64,000 nucleotides of DNA from Flexivirga meconopsidis (GCF_026162425.1 NZ_JAOBQJ010000003.1:620001-684000), one strand, 5' to 3'. Shown: positions 1-10,422, counted from the first letter of the stretch. Notes: a model not told the origin generated them from the letters alone. Numbers and translations are program-made.

Positions 1-64
1 CGACGGCCTGCGGGGCGGCGAGGTTGTCGGGCGGCTGCTCGACATGCTGGCCGGGAAGGTATGA
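1..64 (+). CDS. 3' end of an unidentified protein (cut by window edge)
   Basis: An open frame enters at the left edge and ends at a TGA at 62-64. It gives a 20-residue tail, DGLRGGEVVGRLLDMLAGKV, with core-like codon use. The GEVVGRLL pattern resembles the last helix of zinc-type medium-chain alcohol dehydrogenases, but this is too short to name a family. It runs in the same direction as ispH, about 90 bp upstream of it. That the frame is coding is itself an inference. Confidence 0.35.
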   Translation, partial: DGLRGGEVVGRLLDMLAGKV

Positions 65-123
65 GCCGCGCACCTTCAGCGTGATTGCGGCGGCCACGAC
101 CGGTCTGCGCGACCGGCGCCGAT

Positions 124-150
124 TTGGGTGCGCCAGGTGACGCTTAGCAT
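124..150 (+). promoter_or_regulatory. Candidate ispH promoter, possibly leaderless
   Basis: A -35-like TTGGGT (124-129) and a -10-like TAGCAT (145-150) are 15 bp apart. The ispH ATG at 157 lies 7 nt after the -10 element, where transcription would be expected to start. There is no Shine-Dalgarno sequence between them, so a leaderless mRNA is plausible. This is inferred from spacing only. Confidence 0.35.
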
Positions 151-156
151 GGGTGC

Positions 157-1212
157 ATGACTTCCGTGCTCCCGACCGGCACCGACGACGCCGCCACCGG
201 CGGCACCGACGCGCCCGACGGCAAGCGGGTGCTGCTGGCCGCCCCGCGCGGCTACTGCGCCGGCGTCGATCGGGCCGTGGTCACCGTCGAGAAGGCACTC
301 GACCTCTACGGTCCGCCGGTCTACGTGCGCAAACAGATCGTGCACAACAAGCATGTGGTGACCACGCTGGAGAAGCGCGGCGCGATCTTCGTCGACGAAA
401 CCGACCAGGTGCCCGAGGGTGCGACGGTGATCTTCTCCGCGCACGGCGTGGCCCCCGTCGTACACGACGAGGCCAAGACGCTGTCACTGAAGACGATTGA
501 CGCGACCTGCCCGCTGGTGACCAAGGTGCACCGTGAGGCGCGCCGGTTCGCCGGCGAGGACTTCGACATCCTGCTGATCGGCCACGACGGCCACGAAGAG
601 GTCGTCGGCACCGCGGGCGAGGCACCGGAGAACATCATCCTGGTCGAGTCCCCGGATCACGTCGACGCGATCGAGGTGCGCGACCCAGAACGCGTCGTCT
701 GGCTCTCGCAGACCACGCTGTCGGTCGACGAGACGATGGAGACCGTGCGCCGGCTGCGCGAGCGCTTCCCCAAGCTGCAGGACCCGCCGTCGGACGACAT
801 CTGCTACGCCACCCAGAACCGCCAGCTGGCGGTCAAGCAGATGGCACCGGACACCGACCTGATGATCGTGGTCGGCAGCCGCAATTCCTCCAACTCGGTG
901 CGCCTGGTCGAGGTCGCGCTGGAGCACGGCGCCCGCGACGGGCACCTGGTCGACTACGCCGACGAGATCGACGAGTCGTGGCTCAACGGCGTGAACACGG
1001 TGGGCGTGACCTCCGGTGCGTCGGTGCCCGAGGTGCTGGTGCGTGACGTGCTGGACTTTCTTGCGCAGCGCGGTTACACCGACGTCGCGTCGGTCACCGC
1101 GGCCGAGGAGAGCCTGCTGTTCGCACTGCCGACCGAGCTGCGCCGCGACCTCAAGGCCCGCGGGTCCGACGACTCCGGCCAGGTCCGGCACGACGCGGGC
1201 TCACTGCACTAA
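157..1212 (+). CDS. ispH: 4-hydroxy-3-methylbut-2-enyl diphosphate reductase
   Basis: IspH (LytB) catalyses the last step of the MEP isoprenoid pathway, reducing HMBPP to IPP and DMAPP with a 4Fe-4S cluster. The 351-residue protein shows the three cluster cysteines in family context: GYCAG (C34), ATCPLV (C118) and CYATQN (C216). The SAHG motif and the SRNSSNS segment that binds the diphosphate are also present. About 20 extra residues precede the usual start of the fold, as in many actinobacterial homologues. The start is the ATG at 157, which has no ribosome binding site and a -10-like element 7 nt upstream. Its stop overlaps the convergent rmuC stop by 4 bp. Confidence 0.96.
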   Translation: MTSVLPTGTDDAATGGTDAPDGKRVLLAAPRGYCAGVDRAVVTVEKALDLYGPPVYVRKQIVHNKHVVTTLEKRGAIFVDETDQVPEGATVIFSAHGVAPVVHDEAKTLSLKTIDATCPLVTKVHREARRFAGEDFDILLIGHDGHEEVVGTAGEAPENIILVESPDHVDAIEVRDPERVVWLSQTTLSVDETMETVRRLRERFPKLQDPPSDDICYATQNRQLAVKQMAPDTDLMIVVGSRNSSNSVRLVEVALEHGARDGHLVDYADEIDESWLNGVNTVGVTSGASVPEVLVRDVLDFLAQRGYTDVASVTAAEESLLFALPTELRRDLKARGSDDSGQVRHDAGSLH

Positions 1213-2408
1213 CCGGCTTCCTGCTCGCCGGCGCGACGATCGGTGTCCTGCTCGCCGAAGTCGAGCATCGGACGTGCGACGTCCTCGTCGAGCGCGTCGA
1301 TCAACTCCTGTGCGGTGAGCGGCCGGGTCGCCTTGTCGACCGGTGCCACCGGCGCGGCCGGTGCGTCGGTGACGACCCCGAGCGCGTGCAGCTTGCGCGC
1401 GGCGACGAACACCCGCGACTCCAGCGCCCCGACCATGGCGTTATAGGCCTCCACCGACTTGGTCAGGGACTGCCCCAGTGCGGTCGTATGGCGCCCCAGC
1501 GTGCCCAGCCGCTCGTAGAGCTGCTGGCCCAGCGCCAGCAACTCGCGGGTGCCGCGGACCAGGCTGTCCTGCTGCCAGGCGTAGGCGGTGGTGCGCAACA
1601 GCGCGAGCAGGCTGCCGGGGGAGACCAGCACCACCTTGCGGGCCATCGCTCGGTCCAGCAGCGACGGGTCCTGCCGCAACGCGGCGGCGAGCATCGCGTC
1701 GGCGGGCAGGAAGCAGACGACCATCTGCGGGGTGTCGACGAACGCGCTCCAGTAGTCCTTGGCGGCGAGACCGTCGACGTGTCGCACCAGCGCGCGAGCA
1801 TGGTCATCGAGCAGTTCGTCGCGCTCGGCCGGCGGCAGGTCGGCCGCCTGCGCGTCGAGGAACTTGCGGACCGGTGCCTTGCTGTCGACCACCAGCACTC
1901 GGTCGCCCGGAAGCCGCACCAGCACGTCGGGCCGGACCCGCGCGTCGTGCCTGCTCACCGCAGACACCTGCTCGTCGAAGTCGCAGTGCGGCAGCATGCC
2001 GGCGTGCTCCAGCACCCGTCGCAGCTGCACCTCACCCCAGGTGCCGCTGGTCGACGACGAGCGCAGCGCCCCGGCGAGTCCGCTTGTCTCCCGGTGCAAT
2101 TGGCCGGTCACCCGGCCGACCTCGGCCAGGCGCTCGCCGAGCTCGCCGAACTGCTCGACCCGGTCCCGCTCCAGCGTCGCCACCTGACGCTCCACCCGAT
2201 CGAGGGCGGCACCGAGCGGAGCCAGCACCGCGGCGGTCTGCTGGTCGTCGGCGACCGCCGACTCGAGGTCGACCACCCGCTCGCGCAGCAGGTCACGCTC
2301 GGTGCTGACCGCGACACTCCTGGCGGCATACACCTGGCGTAGCAGCAGCCAGCAGAGGCCGCCGGCGACGAACAGCCCGACGGCCAGACCGAGCAGGAAA
2401 GCGATCAT
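1209..2408 (-). CDS. rmuC: DNA recombination protein RmuC
   Basis: RmuC-family proteins are membrane-anchored, with a coiled coil followed by a PD-(D/E)XK-like domain. They were named for limiting recombination at inverted repeats. I start at the ATG at 2408 because the protein then opens with a transmembrane helix ([17 protein letters not shown]), as is usual for the family. A GTG at 2450 would add 14 residues with no structural benefit. Residues about 35-110 form the coiled coil. The conserved core follows, with [20 protein letters not shown] and a [10 protein letters not shown] segment. The product is about 399 residues. The gene ends head-on into ispH, the stop codons overlapping. Confidence 0.9.
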   Translation of the reverse strand: MIAFLLGLAVGLFVAGGLCWLLLRQVYAARSVAVSTERDLLRERVVDLESAVADDQQTAAVLAPLGAALDRVERQVATLERDRVEQFGELGERLAEVGRVTGQLHRETSGLAGALRSSSTSGTWGEVQLRRVLEHAGMLPHCDFDEQVSAVSRHDARVRPDVLVRLPGDRVLVVDSKAPVRKFLDAQAADLPPAERDELLDDHARALVRHVDGLAAKDYWSAFVDTPQMVVCFLPADAMLAAALRQDPSLLDRAMARKVVLVSPGSLLALLRTTAYAWQQDSLVRGTRELLALGQQLYERLGTLGRHTTALGQSLTKSVEAYNAMVGALESRVFVAARKLHALGVVTDAPAAPVAPVDKATRPLTAQELIDALDEDVARPMLDFGEQDTDRRAGEQEAG

Positions 2409-2460
2409 GCGGGCAGCCTGCCAAAGGGGTCTGACACCCGGTGCGCTCACACCGCCGAGG

Positions 2461-3453
2461 TCAGCCCCGGCGCATGTAGTGCGGATGTCGCGGCCGGGAC
2501 GGGCCGCGGCCGAGCAGCCGCGCGCTGTAGCGCATCACGTGATGCCAGCCGACCCGCTGCAGAGCGAGCGTGATGACTCCTGCGAGCAGCATCCCAGCCA
2601 GGTTGACCCCGAGCTGCTGCACCGAGCCGGTGATCTCCGATCGTTCCCAGGTGGCCAGGCCGAGCGCCAGGTTGCCGGCTGCCGGCACCGTGGTCACCGA
2701 GATGAAGACGCCCACCATCGCCGAGGTCTTGTCGGTGGACATGGCGAGCACCCCGGCCGACCCGGCGACCAGCGCCACGAGGAAGGACCAGACATCCGGG
2801 TGCCAGATGAAGCCGGTCTGCGGACGCGGAGCGGTCACGTCGGCTGGGGTGATGAGGCCCGTGCCGCGCGCGATCAGCCCCAGCAGCGCAACCACGAGGA
2901 TCGCGAAGGCGAACGAGAGCAGGAGGAGGCGTGCGCTGCGCCATACCAGGTGCCAGCGCGCGAAGACGATGCCGGTGCAGATCGCCGCTACCGCCGCAAA
3001 GTCCGGGCCGACGACCATCGCACCGACCACGAGCACCGCGGAGTCGGTGATCACCGCGATCGCCGCCAGGATCGTCGCCATCAGCAGGAAGAGGTAGAAG
3101 GACAGCGTCGGCTGGCTGGCGTCCTCGGCGTCGTTGAGCACGGCGTCCCAGATGACCGCGTCGTCCGGCTCGCCCGGGGCGGCCTCCTCCAGCTCGACGG
3201 CCCGCTTGAAGGGTGTGCTCGTCGGGCGGCTGAGCACGATGCCGCCCTGCTCGCCGAGTCCCAGTTTGGTGAGCGAGTCGAGGATGTCGCTCGCGGTCTC
3301 CCGGGCGACGTCGCACTCGACCAGGTCACCCTTCGGGTCCAGGCAGACGCCCCGGAGTATGACGAGGTTGGTCACGCACTCGTGGTGCTCGAGCAGGTCG
3401 GTGACGGGCTGCGCGAGGTTGGTCGGCACGGTCAGCCGCAGGTGCACGAGCAT
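2461..3453 (-). CDS. DUF389 (TIGR00341) membrane protein
   Basis: This 330-residue protein has an N-terminal soluble domain of about 105 residues resembling an ACT-like fold (MLVHLRLTVP, then LVILRGVCLDPKGDLVECDVA). At least six hydrophobic segments follow. The signature ATILAAIAVITDSAVLVVGA and the following GPDFAAVAAICTGI are typical of DUF389. The function of the family is not established. The ATG at 3453 faces the ychF promoter region, so the gene diverges from ychF across 42 bp. It lies just upstream of rmuC in the same direction, and the two could be cotranscribed. Confidence 0.85.
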   Translation of the reverse strand: MLVHLRLTVPTNLAQPVTDLLEHHECVTNLVILRGVCLDPKGDLVECDVARETASDILDSLTKLGLGEQGGIVLSRPTSTPFKRAVELEEAAPGEPDDAVIWDAVLNDAEDASQPTLSFYLFLLMATILAAIAVITDSAVLVVGAMVVGPDFAAVAAICTGIVFARWHLVWRSARLLLLSFAFAILVVALLGLIARGTGLITPADVTAPRPQTGFIWHPDVWSFLVALVAGSAGVLAMSTDKTSAMVGVFISVTTVPAAGNLALGLATWERSEITGSVQQLGVNLAGMLLAGVITLALQRVGWHHVMRYSARLLGRGPSRPRHPHYMRRG

Positions 3454-3495
3454 GAGTGCAGACTACGAGCAATCACCATTTAGACTCTTGACCTC

Positions 3496-4590
3496 GTGGC
3501 ACTCACCATCGGAATCGTCGGCCTGCCCAACGTCGGCAAGTCGACCATGTTCAACGCACTGACCAAGAACAACGTGCTCGCCGCGAACTACCCGTTTGCG
3601 ACGATCGAGCCCAACGTCGGCGTCGTGCCGATGCCCGACGAGCGCCTCGGCAAGCTCGCCGAGGTCTTCAAGTCGGAGAAGACAATCCCGGCGACCGTGT
3701 CGTTCGTCGACATCGCCGGCATCGTGCGCGGGGCGTCCGAGGGTGAGGGGCTGGGCAACAAGTTCCTGGCCAACATCCGCGAGGCCGACGCGATCTGTCA
3801 GGTGATCCGGGTCTTCAACGACGACGACGTGGTGCACGTCGACGGCAAGGTGTCGCCGGAGTCCGACATGGAGACGATCAATACCGAGCTGATCCTCGCC
3901 GACCTGCAAACCCTGGAGAAGGCGCTGCCGCGTCTCGACAAGGAGGTCAAGGGCAAGAAGACCGACAAGTCGGTGCTGGAGGCGGCGCAGGCCGCGCAGG
4001 CGATCCTCGAGGCCGGGGACACCCTCTTCGCCAAGGGTTTCGACGTGGCGCCGATCAAGGAGCTCGGGCTGCTGACGGGCAAACCGTTCCTCTACGTCTT
4101 CAACCTCGACGAGGACCAGTTGACCGACGAGGACCTCCAGGCGTCACTGCAGGCGCTGGTGGCACCCGCCGAGGCGATCTTCCTCAACGCCAAGCTCGAG
4201 ATGGACCTGACCGACATGTCCGACGAGGAGGCTCTGGAGATGCTGCAGGGCTTCGGCGCCACCGAGTCCGGCCTGAATCAGTTGGCGCACAAGGGTTTCA
4301 ACACCCTCGGACTGCAGACCTACCTGACCGCGGGCCCCAAGGAGACGCGGGCCTGGACCATCCGGCGCGGGTGGACGGCGCCGCAGGCGGCCGGCGTCAT
4401 ACACACCGATTTCCAGAAGGGCTTCATCAAGGCCGAGGTCATTTCGTATGACGACCTGGTCGCGCTCGGTTCAGTTGCCGAGGCCCGCTCGGCCGGCAAG
4501 GCGCGCATGGAGGGCAAGGACTACATCATGCAGGACGGGGACGTTGTGGAGTTCCGGCACGGAGGAACGTCGGGAAGCGGCAAGAAGTAG
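3496..4590 (+). CDS. ychF: Redox-regulated ATPase YchF (Obg-like ATPase)
   Basis: YchF is a universally conserved P-loop NTPase of the Obg family that binds ribosomes and prefers ATP. The P-loop GLPNVGKST is at residues 9-17. The usual NKxD guanine motif is replaced by NLDE (203-206), the hallmark of YchF's ATP preference. A C-terminal TGS domain runs from about 278 to 361 and includes the WTAPQAAGVIHTDF segment. Length (364) is typical. The start is a GTG. A -10-like TAGACT at 3481-3486 lies close upstream, so the leader would be very short. This is the last core gene before the defence island. Confidence 0.96.
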   Translation: MALTIGIVGLPNVGKSTMFNALTKNNVLAANYPFATIEPNVGVVPMPDERLGKLAEVFKSEKTIPATVSFVDIAGIVRGASEGEGLGNKFLANIREADAICQVIRVFNDDDVVHVDGKVSPESDMETINTELILADLQTLEKALPRLDKEVKGKKTDKSVLEAAQAAQAILEAGDTLFAKGFDVAPIKELGLLTGKPFLYVFNLDEDQLTDEDLQASLQALVAPAEAIFLNAKLEMDLTDMSDEEALEMLQGFGATESGLNQLAHKGFNTLGLQTYLTAGPKETRAWTIRRGWTAPQAAGVIHTDFQKGFIKAEVISYDDLVALGSVAEARSAGKARMEGKDYIMQDGDVVEFRHGGTSGSGKK

Positions 4591-4635
4591 GTTCCGTCTC
4601 TACTGAGCACGGCGAGCGACACGATAGAGGCGAAG

Positions 4636-6603
4636 ATGATCAGGGACGCGCACGAGGCCAACGAGACCGCGAGGCCGAACGACTTCGAGCTAACGCGACT
4701 GCGCGCCGCTCTGCCGGAGTACTTCGACAAGGACGGCGGCTTCATGCTCGACCGTCTCCAGGAGACCCTCCGCGACGGAGACGTGAATCTGAGCCGCGAG
4801 GGGTACGAGCTCAAGTTCCTGGGCAAGTCGTACGCGAAGTACTTGACGTCGACCAAGACAGAGACGGTCGTGGTGCCCGACATGGCGCACAACTCGGAGG
4901 ACGTGAACGCGGAATCCCAGAACCTGTACATTGTCGGCGACAACCTCGACGCGCTGAAGCACCTGATCGGTTCCTACAGCTCGCGGGTCAAGGCCATCTA
5001 CATCGACCCGCCCTACAACACCGGCAAGGACGGCTTCGTCTACAACGACGACTTCGGCTTCTCCGCGGCTGACCTGGTCAAGAAGATCGGGCTGGACGAG
5101 GACGAGGCCCGGCGCGTCACGGACCTTCACGGCAAGTCTTCCCACTCCGCGTGGTTGACCTTCATGTACCCGCGTCTCGAGCTCGCCAAGGAGCTGCTCG
5201 TGGACGAGGGCGTCATCTTCGTCAGCGTCGACGACAACGAGCAGGCCGATGTCCGGCTCCTGTGCGACGAGGTCTTTGGCGAAGGCAACTGGCTGGGCAC
5301 GCTCGTGTGGAAGAACGCGACGGACAACAACCCTTCGCAGATCGCGATCGAGCACGAGTACGTGCTCGCCTACGCGAAGTCTCGAGACGACCTCGCACCA
5401 GTGTGGAAGTCCGAGGTTTCGGCCACCAAAGAGCTGGTCATCGAGACCGGGGACCGGATCATCGACGAGTTCGAGGACGATGCTGCGCGCCAGAAGGCAT
5501 ACACGGCCTGGTTCCGCGAGAACAAGGGACAGCTTGGCCGCCTCGACGGCTACAAGTACATCGATGGCGACGGGGTGTATGCCGGCAGCCGTAGCGTCCA
5601 CAACCCGAACGGCGAGGGCTACCGCTACGACGTCCGGCATCCTGTCACGGGCAAGCCCTGCAAGCAGCCCCTCTTCGGGTACAGGTTCCCCGAGAGCACG
5701 ATGCAGCGACTTCTCGAGGAGGACCGCATCCTCTTCGGGAACGACGAGAACAAGATCGTCGAGCTCAAAGCTTATGTGCGTGACTACAGCGACTCGCTGG
5801 CGAGCGTCATCACATTGGATGGGCGCTCTGGAGCGAACGAGATCGTTGATCTGTTCGGTGAGAAGGTCTTCACGAACCCCAAGCCGAGCCGTTTCCTGTC
5901 GCAGATCCTCGACTTCGTCCTCGAGCCCGGCGACACCGTCCTCGACTTCTTCTCAGGATCCGCGACGACTGCTGATGCCGTCATGCAGCTCAATGCCCGT
6001 GACGGCGGCGATCGGCGCTTCATCCTCGTCCAGCTGCCCGAGCGGATCGAGGCCGGGAAGCCGGGGGCGAAGCAGGGTTACTCGACCATCGACGAGATCG
6101 GTCGGGACCGGATCAGGCGTGCCGCCGAGAAGATCCAGGGCGACGCGGGTGTGCAGATCGACGGCGGCTTCCGCCTGTTCCGTCTCGAGCAGCCGAGCCA
6201 GAAGACGCTCGACCAGCTCGAGTCCTTCGACGCCGATGAGACTCACGCCCTGCTCAGCGGCGACTTCGTCTCGAAGTTCGACCTCGCGGGGACGCCCGGC
6301 AAGGACGTCGTGCTCGCGACCTGGATGCTTGAGGACAAGGCCGGACTGACTGCAGCGGCCGAGTCAGTGCTCCTTGGTGACTACGAGCTGAGCGTCTCCG
6401 GCGACACCGGCTACGTCATCGACCCAGGCCTTGCCAGCGCAGACGTGCTCGAGCTCGTGTCCAAGCTGGAGAACGGCGACCTGGATCTGGACCGCCTGGT
6501 CGTCTTCGGCTACTCGGTCACCTTCTCGGTGATGCACGAGTTGAAGCAGAACCTGAAGTCGCTCAGGTCGGGACGCAAAGTGCCCGTCATCGAGCGGTTC
6601 TGA
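4636..6603 (+). CDS. mod: Type III restriction-modification DNA methyltransferase (Mod)
   Basis: Mod recognises the target site and methylates adenine on one strand. The 655-residue protein has beta-class motif order: the catalytic DPPYNTG (124-130) precedes the AdoMet-binding FSGSAT (439-444). The variable stretch between, about 240-420, should hold the target recognition domain, so specificity cannot be read here. The start ATG is preceded by GAGGCGAAG. The Res gene begins 2 nt after the stop. GTATGNC, common elsewhere, is rare here while GTACGNC is frequent, which argues for horizontal transfer. Confidence 0.93.
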   Translation: MIRDAHEANETARPNDFELTRLRAALPEYFDKDGGFMLDRLQETLRDGDVNLSREGYELKFLGKSYAKYLTSTKTETVVVPDMAHNSEDVNAESQNLYIVGDNLDALKHLIGSYSSRVKAIYIDPPYNTGKDGFVYNDDFGFSAADLVKKIGLDEDEARRVTDLHGKSSHSAWLTFMYPRLELAKELLVDEGVIFVSVDDNEQADVRLLCDEVFGEGNWLGTLVWKNATDNNPSQIAIEHEYVLAYAKSRDDLAPVWKSEVSATKELVIETGDRIIDEFEDDAARQKAYTAWFRENKGQLGRLDGYKYIDGDGVYAGSRSVHNPNGEGYRYDVRHPVTGKPCKQPLFGYRFPESTMQRLLEEDRILFGNDENKIVELKAYVRDYSDSLASVITLDGRSGANEIVDLFGEKVFTNPKPSRFLSQILDFVLEPGDTVLDFFSGSATTADAVMQLNARDGGDRRFILVQLPERIEAGKPGAKQGYSTIDEIGRDRIRRAAEKIQGDAGVQIDGGFRLFRLEQPSQKTLDQLESFDADETHALLSGDFVSKFDLAGTPGKDVVLATWMLEDKAGLTAAAESVLLGDYELSVSGDTGYVIDPGLASADVLELVSKLENGDLDLDRLVVFGYSVTFSVMHELKQNLKSLRSGRKVPVIERF

Positions 6604-6605
6604 CT

Positions 6606-9599
6606 ATGCAGATCCGCCTCCAGAAGCTCGAGCACCAGCAGCGCGCGCTCGATGCGCTGACACGCGTCTTCGCGGGCGTCGAGCTCGACTACAGCACCGC
6701 ATCCGAGTCGAACGTCTCCTTCGATCCGGCGGATCCGCAGATCGCCCACAACATCGCCGACATCCAGTCGGGCGTCATCGACGGGATCGAAGCGATTCCC
6801 CGCGCGTGGCGCGGCCGCACCGACGACGGCGTGCTCGGCGTCGACGCCAAGATGGAGACCGGCACCGGAAAGACGCTCGTGTACACGCAGTTGATGTATG
6901 AGCTCAACCGACTGTACGGCTTCACGAAGTTCATCGTCATGGTGCCGTCCACCCCAATCAAGGAGGGCACGAAGGCATTCATCCAGTCGGAGTACGCCGG
7001 CAAGTACTTCGCGGACGAGTACGGCGGACGGCAGATGCTGCACCTCGACGTGCTCGATCCTCAGAAGCGCTCCAAGGGGCGCAGGATGTTCCCGAGCGCG
7101 GTCGCCAGCTTCGTCCAGGGGTCGCGGCTCTCGCAAGGACGGATCTCAGCGCTGCTGATGACCGATGGCATGCTCCTGTCGCGGACGACGATGGCCGCCA
7201 ACTACGACCAGACCGTCCTGGGCACTGCGAGCGTCCCGTACGAGGCACTTCGCCGCACGCGCCCGATCGTGATCATGGACGAGCCGCACAGGTTCCGCCG
7301 TGAGAACAAGGCGTACCAGGCGCTCCTCGATGACATCCAGCCCTTGGCGATCTTCCGCTTCGGAGCGACGTTCCCCGAGTCTGACAAGAGCGGCAAGAAG
7401 GACTACAACAACCTCGTCTTCAACCTCGGGTCCGTCGAGGCGTTCAACGAGCAGCTGGTCAAGGGCGTCTCGATCCAGTACCCGGTCGACACGAGCGGCG
7501 ACACGACGAGGTTGACGCTGACGAGCCTGTCTGCCCGCAAGCCCAAGCAGGCGACGTTCAAGAACGTTGACACGGGGAAGGCCCATACATTCGACCTTGG
7601 GGAGTCGCTCGCCGTGACGGACGGCTCGTTCGCGGGGATCACGGTTGAATCGATCGGGAAGACCGAGCACCCGAGCATCAAGTCGGGCGTGACGCTCTCG
7701 AACGGCCAGGTGCTCGCAACCGGTGACACGCTCGCGGCCCGCGTCTATTCGGACACGTACCAGAGCCTGATGATGCAGCAGGCGCTGGAGAACCACTTCG
7801 AGGCGGAGTGGGAGAATTTCAGGCGCACGACCAGGGTCAAGACTCTGACCCTGTTCTTCATCGACTCGATCGATTCGTACCGCGGCGAGGCGGATGCAAG
7901 CGGCCATCTGCGACTCCGCTTCGAGGAGCTGCTTGCCGCCAAGCTGACCGCTGAGATCAGCAAGCGCAAGGACGATCGCTCGCCGATCGTTCAGGAATAC
8001 GTCGAGTATCTCGAGGCGTCCCTCGCCGATCTTCCGGCGACGAACGGCGGTTACTTCTCCGCGGACAACTCGACGTCCGACGAGGCCATCAAGGCCGAGG
8101 TCGACGACATCCTGCGCAACAAGGAGGCTCTGCTGTCGTTCCGTGGGCCGGATGGTGCGCCGAACACCCGACGCTTCCTCTTCTCCAAGTGGACCCTCCG
8201 GGAGGGCTGGGACAACCCGAACGTCTTCCAGATCGTCAAGCTGCGGTCGTCGGGCTCCGACATCTCGAAGCTCCAGGAGGTAGGGCGAGGTCTGCGACTC
8301 CCGGTCGATGCGCGCGGCACGCGCCTGGCCGGCGAGCAGTTCTACCTCACCTACCTCATCGACTACACAGAGCGATCGTTCGCCGAGTCCTTGGTCACAG
8401 AGATCAACGCCGACGCGGCGGCCGGGCCAGTGCCTATCAAGGAGCTCCTCCCCAAGGTCGCGGCCGAGCTCGGCAAGACCGAGACGGAGCTGTTCATCGA
8501 GCTGCTCCAGGCGGGCCTCGTCGACTCGGACAAGAACGTCGTGCCAGGTCGCGAAGACGATCTGTACGCCGCGTATCCGGCGTTCAACAAGACGGCGCTG
8601 AAGCCGGGAAAGGTCGTGAAGCCCGACCAGAAGGTCAAGGTCGGGATCCGTGCCGAGCGGTACCAGGAGCTCAAGGAGCTCTGGGAGACGATCAACGCGA
8701 AGTACTACTTGCGCCTGGACGACCTCTCGGCGGAAGAGATCGATTCATGCATCGATGCGATCCTCGGCAACGGGATCTACCGGCCCATGGTCGGTCGCTT
8801 CGCCCAGGACACGATCGTCAGGAGCGAGGAGCTGGGACTCGAGGTCCAGACCGAGACGAAGCGGATATTCGATGTCACCGCGACGATCCCGTACGGCGAC
8901 TGGCTCAAGCTCGCGCACGCGCAGACCCATCTTCCGATCGATCGGATCCACGCAGGCCTCGTGCGTCAGAACTCGAGGGCGGCGCTCAAGAGCGACTTCT
9001 TCAACAAGGCGAGCCTCGGCGAGTTCGTGGCGAAGTTCACCGAATGGATGGAACGGACGTTCCTGACCCGATTCTCTTACACGCGGATCGACGGGCTCGT
9101 GAGCGGCACCACTCTCACCGACGCCGAGGGCAAGCCGCTCGAGAGCATCGTCCAAGGCAACATCGGCGTGCTGCGCGATGACACGGCGAAGGTGCCCGAG
9201 AAGTACCTCTACGATGCCTTCGTCTACGACTCGACCAAGGAGCACGACACGATCCGGGACTCGAAGCTCGATGAAGTCGTGGTCTTCGGCAAGATTCCGC
9301 GCAGCTCCTTCACCGTCCCTCTCTATTTCGGAGGCACGACGAGCCCCGACTTCATGTACGTGCTCAGGCGCGACGACGGCAAACTCTCGCTCAACTTCGT
9401 GGTCGAGACGAAGGACGTGGAGAAGAGGTCCGACCTGCGGGAGAGCGAGCAGCTTCGCATGAAGGCGGCGAGGCAGTTCTTCGAGTCCATGAGCTCGGAG
9501 TCCTTCGACGTCACGTTCCGGCCCCAGGTGAAGCGCGAGGAGATCGCCGTGATGATCAAGCAGCTCCTAAGCGACGGAGAAGGACAGGCGCAGGAGTGA
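6606..9599 (+). CDS. res: Type III restriction endonuclease subunit (Res)
   Basis: Res is the ATP-dependent partner of Mod, switching or translocating along DNA and cleaving when two unmethylated sites meet. The 997-residue protein has Walker A METGTGKT (83-90) and Walker B/DExH DEPH (225-228). A superfamily 2 helicase C-terminal region contains LREGWDNPNVFQI and LQEVGRGLRLPV. A C-terminal PD-(D/E)XK nuclease has D915 and E934-x-K936 (FVVETKD). All key residues are present, so the enzyme looks intact. It starts 2 nt after mod and its stop overlaps the next gene's GTG. Confidence 0.93.
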   Translation: MQIRLQKLEHQQRALDALTRVFAGVELDYSTASESNVSFDPADPQIAHNIADIQSGVIDGIEAIPRAWRGRTDDGVLGVDAKMETGTGKTLVYTQLMYELNRLYGFTKFIVMVPSTPIKEGTKAFIQSEYAGKYFADEYGGRQMLHLDVLDPQKRSKGRRMFPSAVASFVQGSRLSQGRISALLMTDGMLLSRTTMAANYDQTVLGTASVPYEALRRTRPIVIMDEPHRFRRENKAYQALLDDIQPLAIFRFGATFPESDKSGKKDYNNLVFNLGSVEAFNEQLVKGVSIQYPVDTSGDTTRLTLTSLSARKPKQATFKNVDTGKAHTFDLGESLAVTDGSFAGITVESIGKTEHPSIKSGVTLSNGQVLATGDTLAARVYSDTYQSLMMQQALENHFEAEWENFRRTTRVKTLTLFFIDSIDSYRGEADASGHLRLRFEELLAAKLTAEISKRKDDRSPIVQEYVEYLEASLADLPATNGGYFSADNSTSDEAIKAEVDDILRNKEALLSFRGPDGAPNTRRFLFSKWTLREGWDNPNVFQIVKLRSSGSDISKLQEVGRGLRLPVDARGTRLAGEQFYLTYLIDYTERSFAESLVTEINADAAAGPVPIKELLPKVAAELGKTETELFIELLQAGLVDSDKNVVPGREDDLYAAYPAFNKTALKPGKVVKPDQKVKVGIRAERYQELKELWETINAKYYLRLDDLSAEEIDSCIDAILGNGIYRPMVGRFAQDTIVRSEELGLEVQTETKRIFDVTATIPYGDWLKLAHAQTHLPIDRIHAGLVRQNSRAALKSDFFNKASLGEFVAKFTEWMERTFLTRFSYTRIDGLVSGTTLTDAEGKPLESIVQGNIGVLRDDTAKVPEKYLYDAFVYDSTKEHDTIRDSKLDEVVVFGKIPRSSFTVPLYFGGTTSPDFMYVLRRDDGKLSLNFVVETKDVEKRSDLRESEQLRMKAARQFFESMSSESFDVTFRPQVKREEIAVMIKQLLSDGEGQAQE

Positions 9600-10416
9600 C
9601 TTCGTCGAAGCCACCGCAGCCGCCTTGGTCCTACTCGGTCCTGCAGTCGGTCGCGGTGGTGCTCGCTGACACGAACGACGGGTTGAAGGGGACCGAGATC
9701 GGCGACCTCCTGTCGCGCCTGGACATGCAGGACCCGCTTCCTGACGCGACCAAGCGGGTCCTGCCTCGCCGAGGCCTTCGTCGTGGCGCAGAACCGATTC
9801 GGCAATCCGAGGCGGATCATCACCTTCATCGTCACGGCGATGGAGCCCGTGCGGTATCGGAACGACCTCGAGCTGTTCACACTGCGCCAGGATCGGCTCA
9901 ACGAGCATCTTGCCTTCGTTGGGCTCCGCGTCAACGACAAGGGTCAGGTCGCCCAAGGGGCGAAGGCGCAGACGCTCGACGAGGCGTCGCGCGTCGCGAC
10001 ATCGATCCGCGACGAGCTGCTGCGCCGCAAGTCCCACCCCGAGGTGCTCAAGTACTGCTCGGTCGAGATCCTGAAGAAGGACCACTTCCACGCCTGCCTT
10101 GAGGCAACGAAGAGCGTCTTCGATCGGCTGCGGATCCTCACCGGTGCCTCCGGCGACGGTGCCGCGCTCGTCGACGCCACGCTGGCACTGGGCAAGTCGG
10201 GCGTGCCGATGCTCGCCATCAATTCGCTGGCGACCCACCGAGCGGGACGAGCAGACGGGGCTCGCGAACCTCGTCAAGGGAATGAACGGGCTTTATCGGA
10301 ATCCGACGGCGCATGACCCCCGCCTGAGGCGTGCGATCAGCGACGACGAGCTCCTCGAGGTCCTGACGATGGTCTCGATGGTCCATCGTCGGCTCGACGG
10401 CGCGCATCTGACCTGA
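9596..10416 (+). pseudogene. TIGR02391/Ymh family HEPN-like protein, split by two frameshifts
   Basis: Three overlapping frames join into one protein of about 270 residues. The N-terminal part runs from the GTG at 9596. A shift near 9755-9768 leads into LAEAFVVAQNRFGNPRRIITFI. A second shift near 10220-10230 leads into TERDEQTGLANLVKGMNGL and on to the TGA at 10416. Both shifts are in the same (+1) sense. The C-terminal block ends with RNPTAH (10297-10313), which fits the Rx4-6H motif of HEPN ribonucleases and the TIGR02391 (Ymh) family as I know it. The GTG overlaps the res TGA (GTGA), so this is the third gene of the restriction operon. Sequencing error is an alternative to decay. Confidence 0.72.
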
Positions 10417-10422
10417 TCGCCT

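Noticed and set aside
1386-2342. Open frame opposite rmuC
   Set aside because: It is a shadow: rmuC on the other strand has recognised domains, and this frame has no family motifs.
9740-10240. Programmed frameshifting to explain the split HEPN gene
   Set aside because: No slippery heptamer, stop-codon pause or clear downstream structure is visible at either join, and two shifts would be needed.
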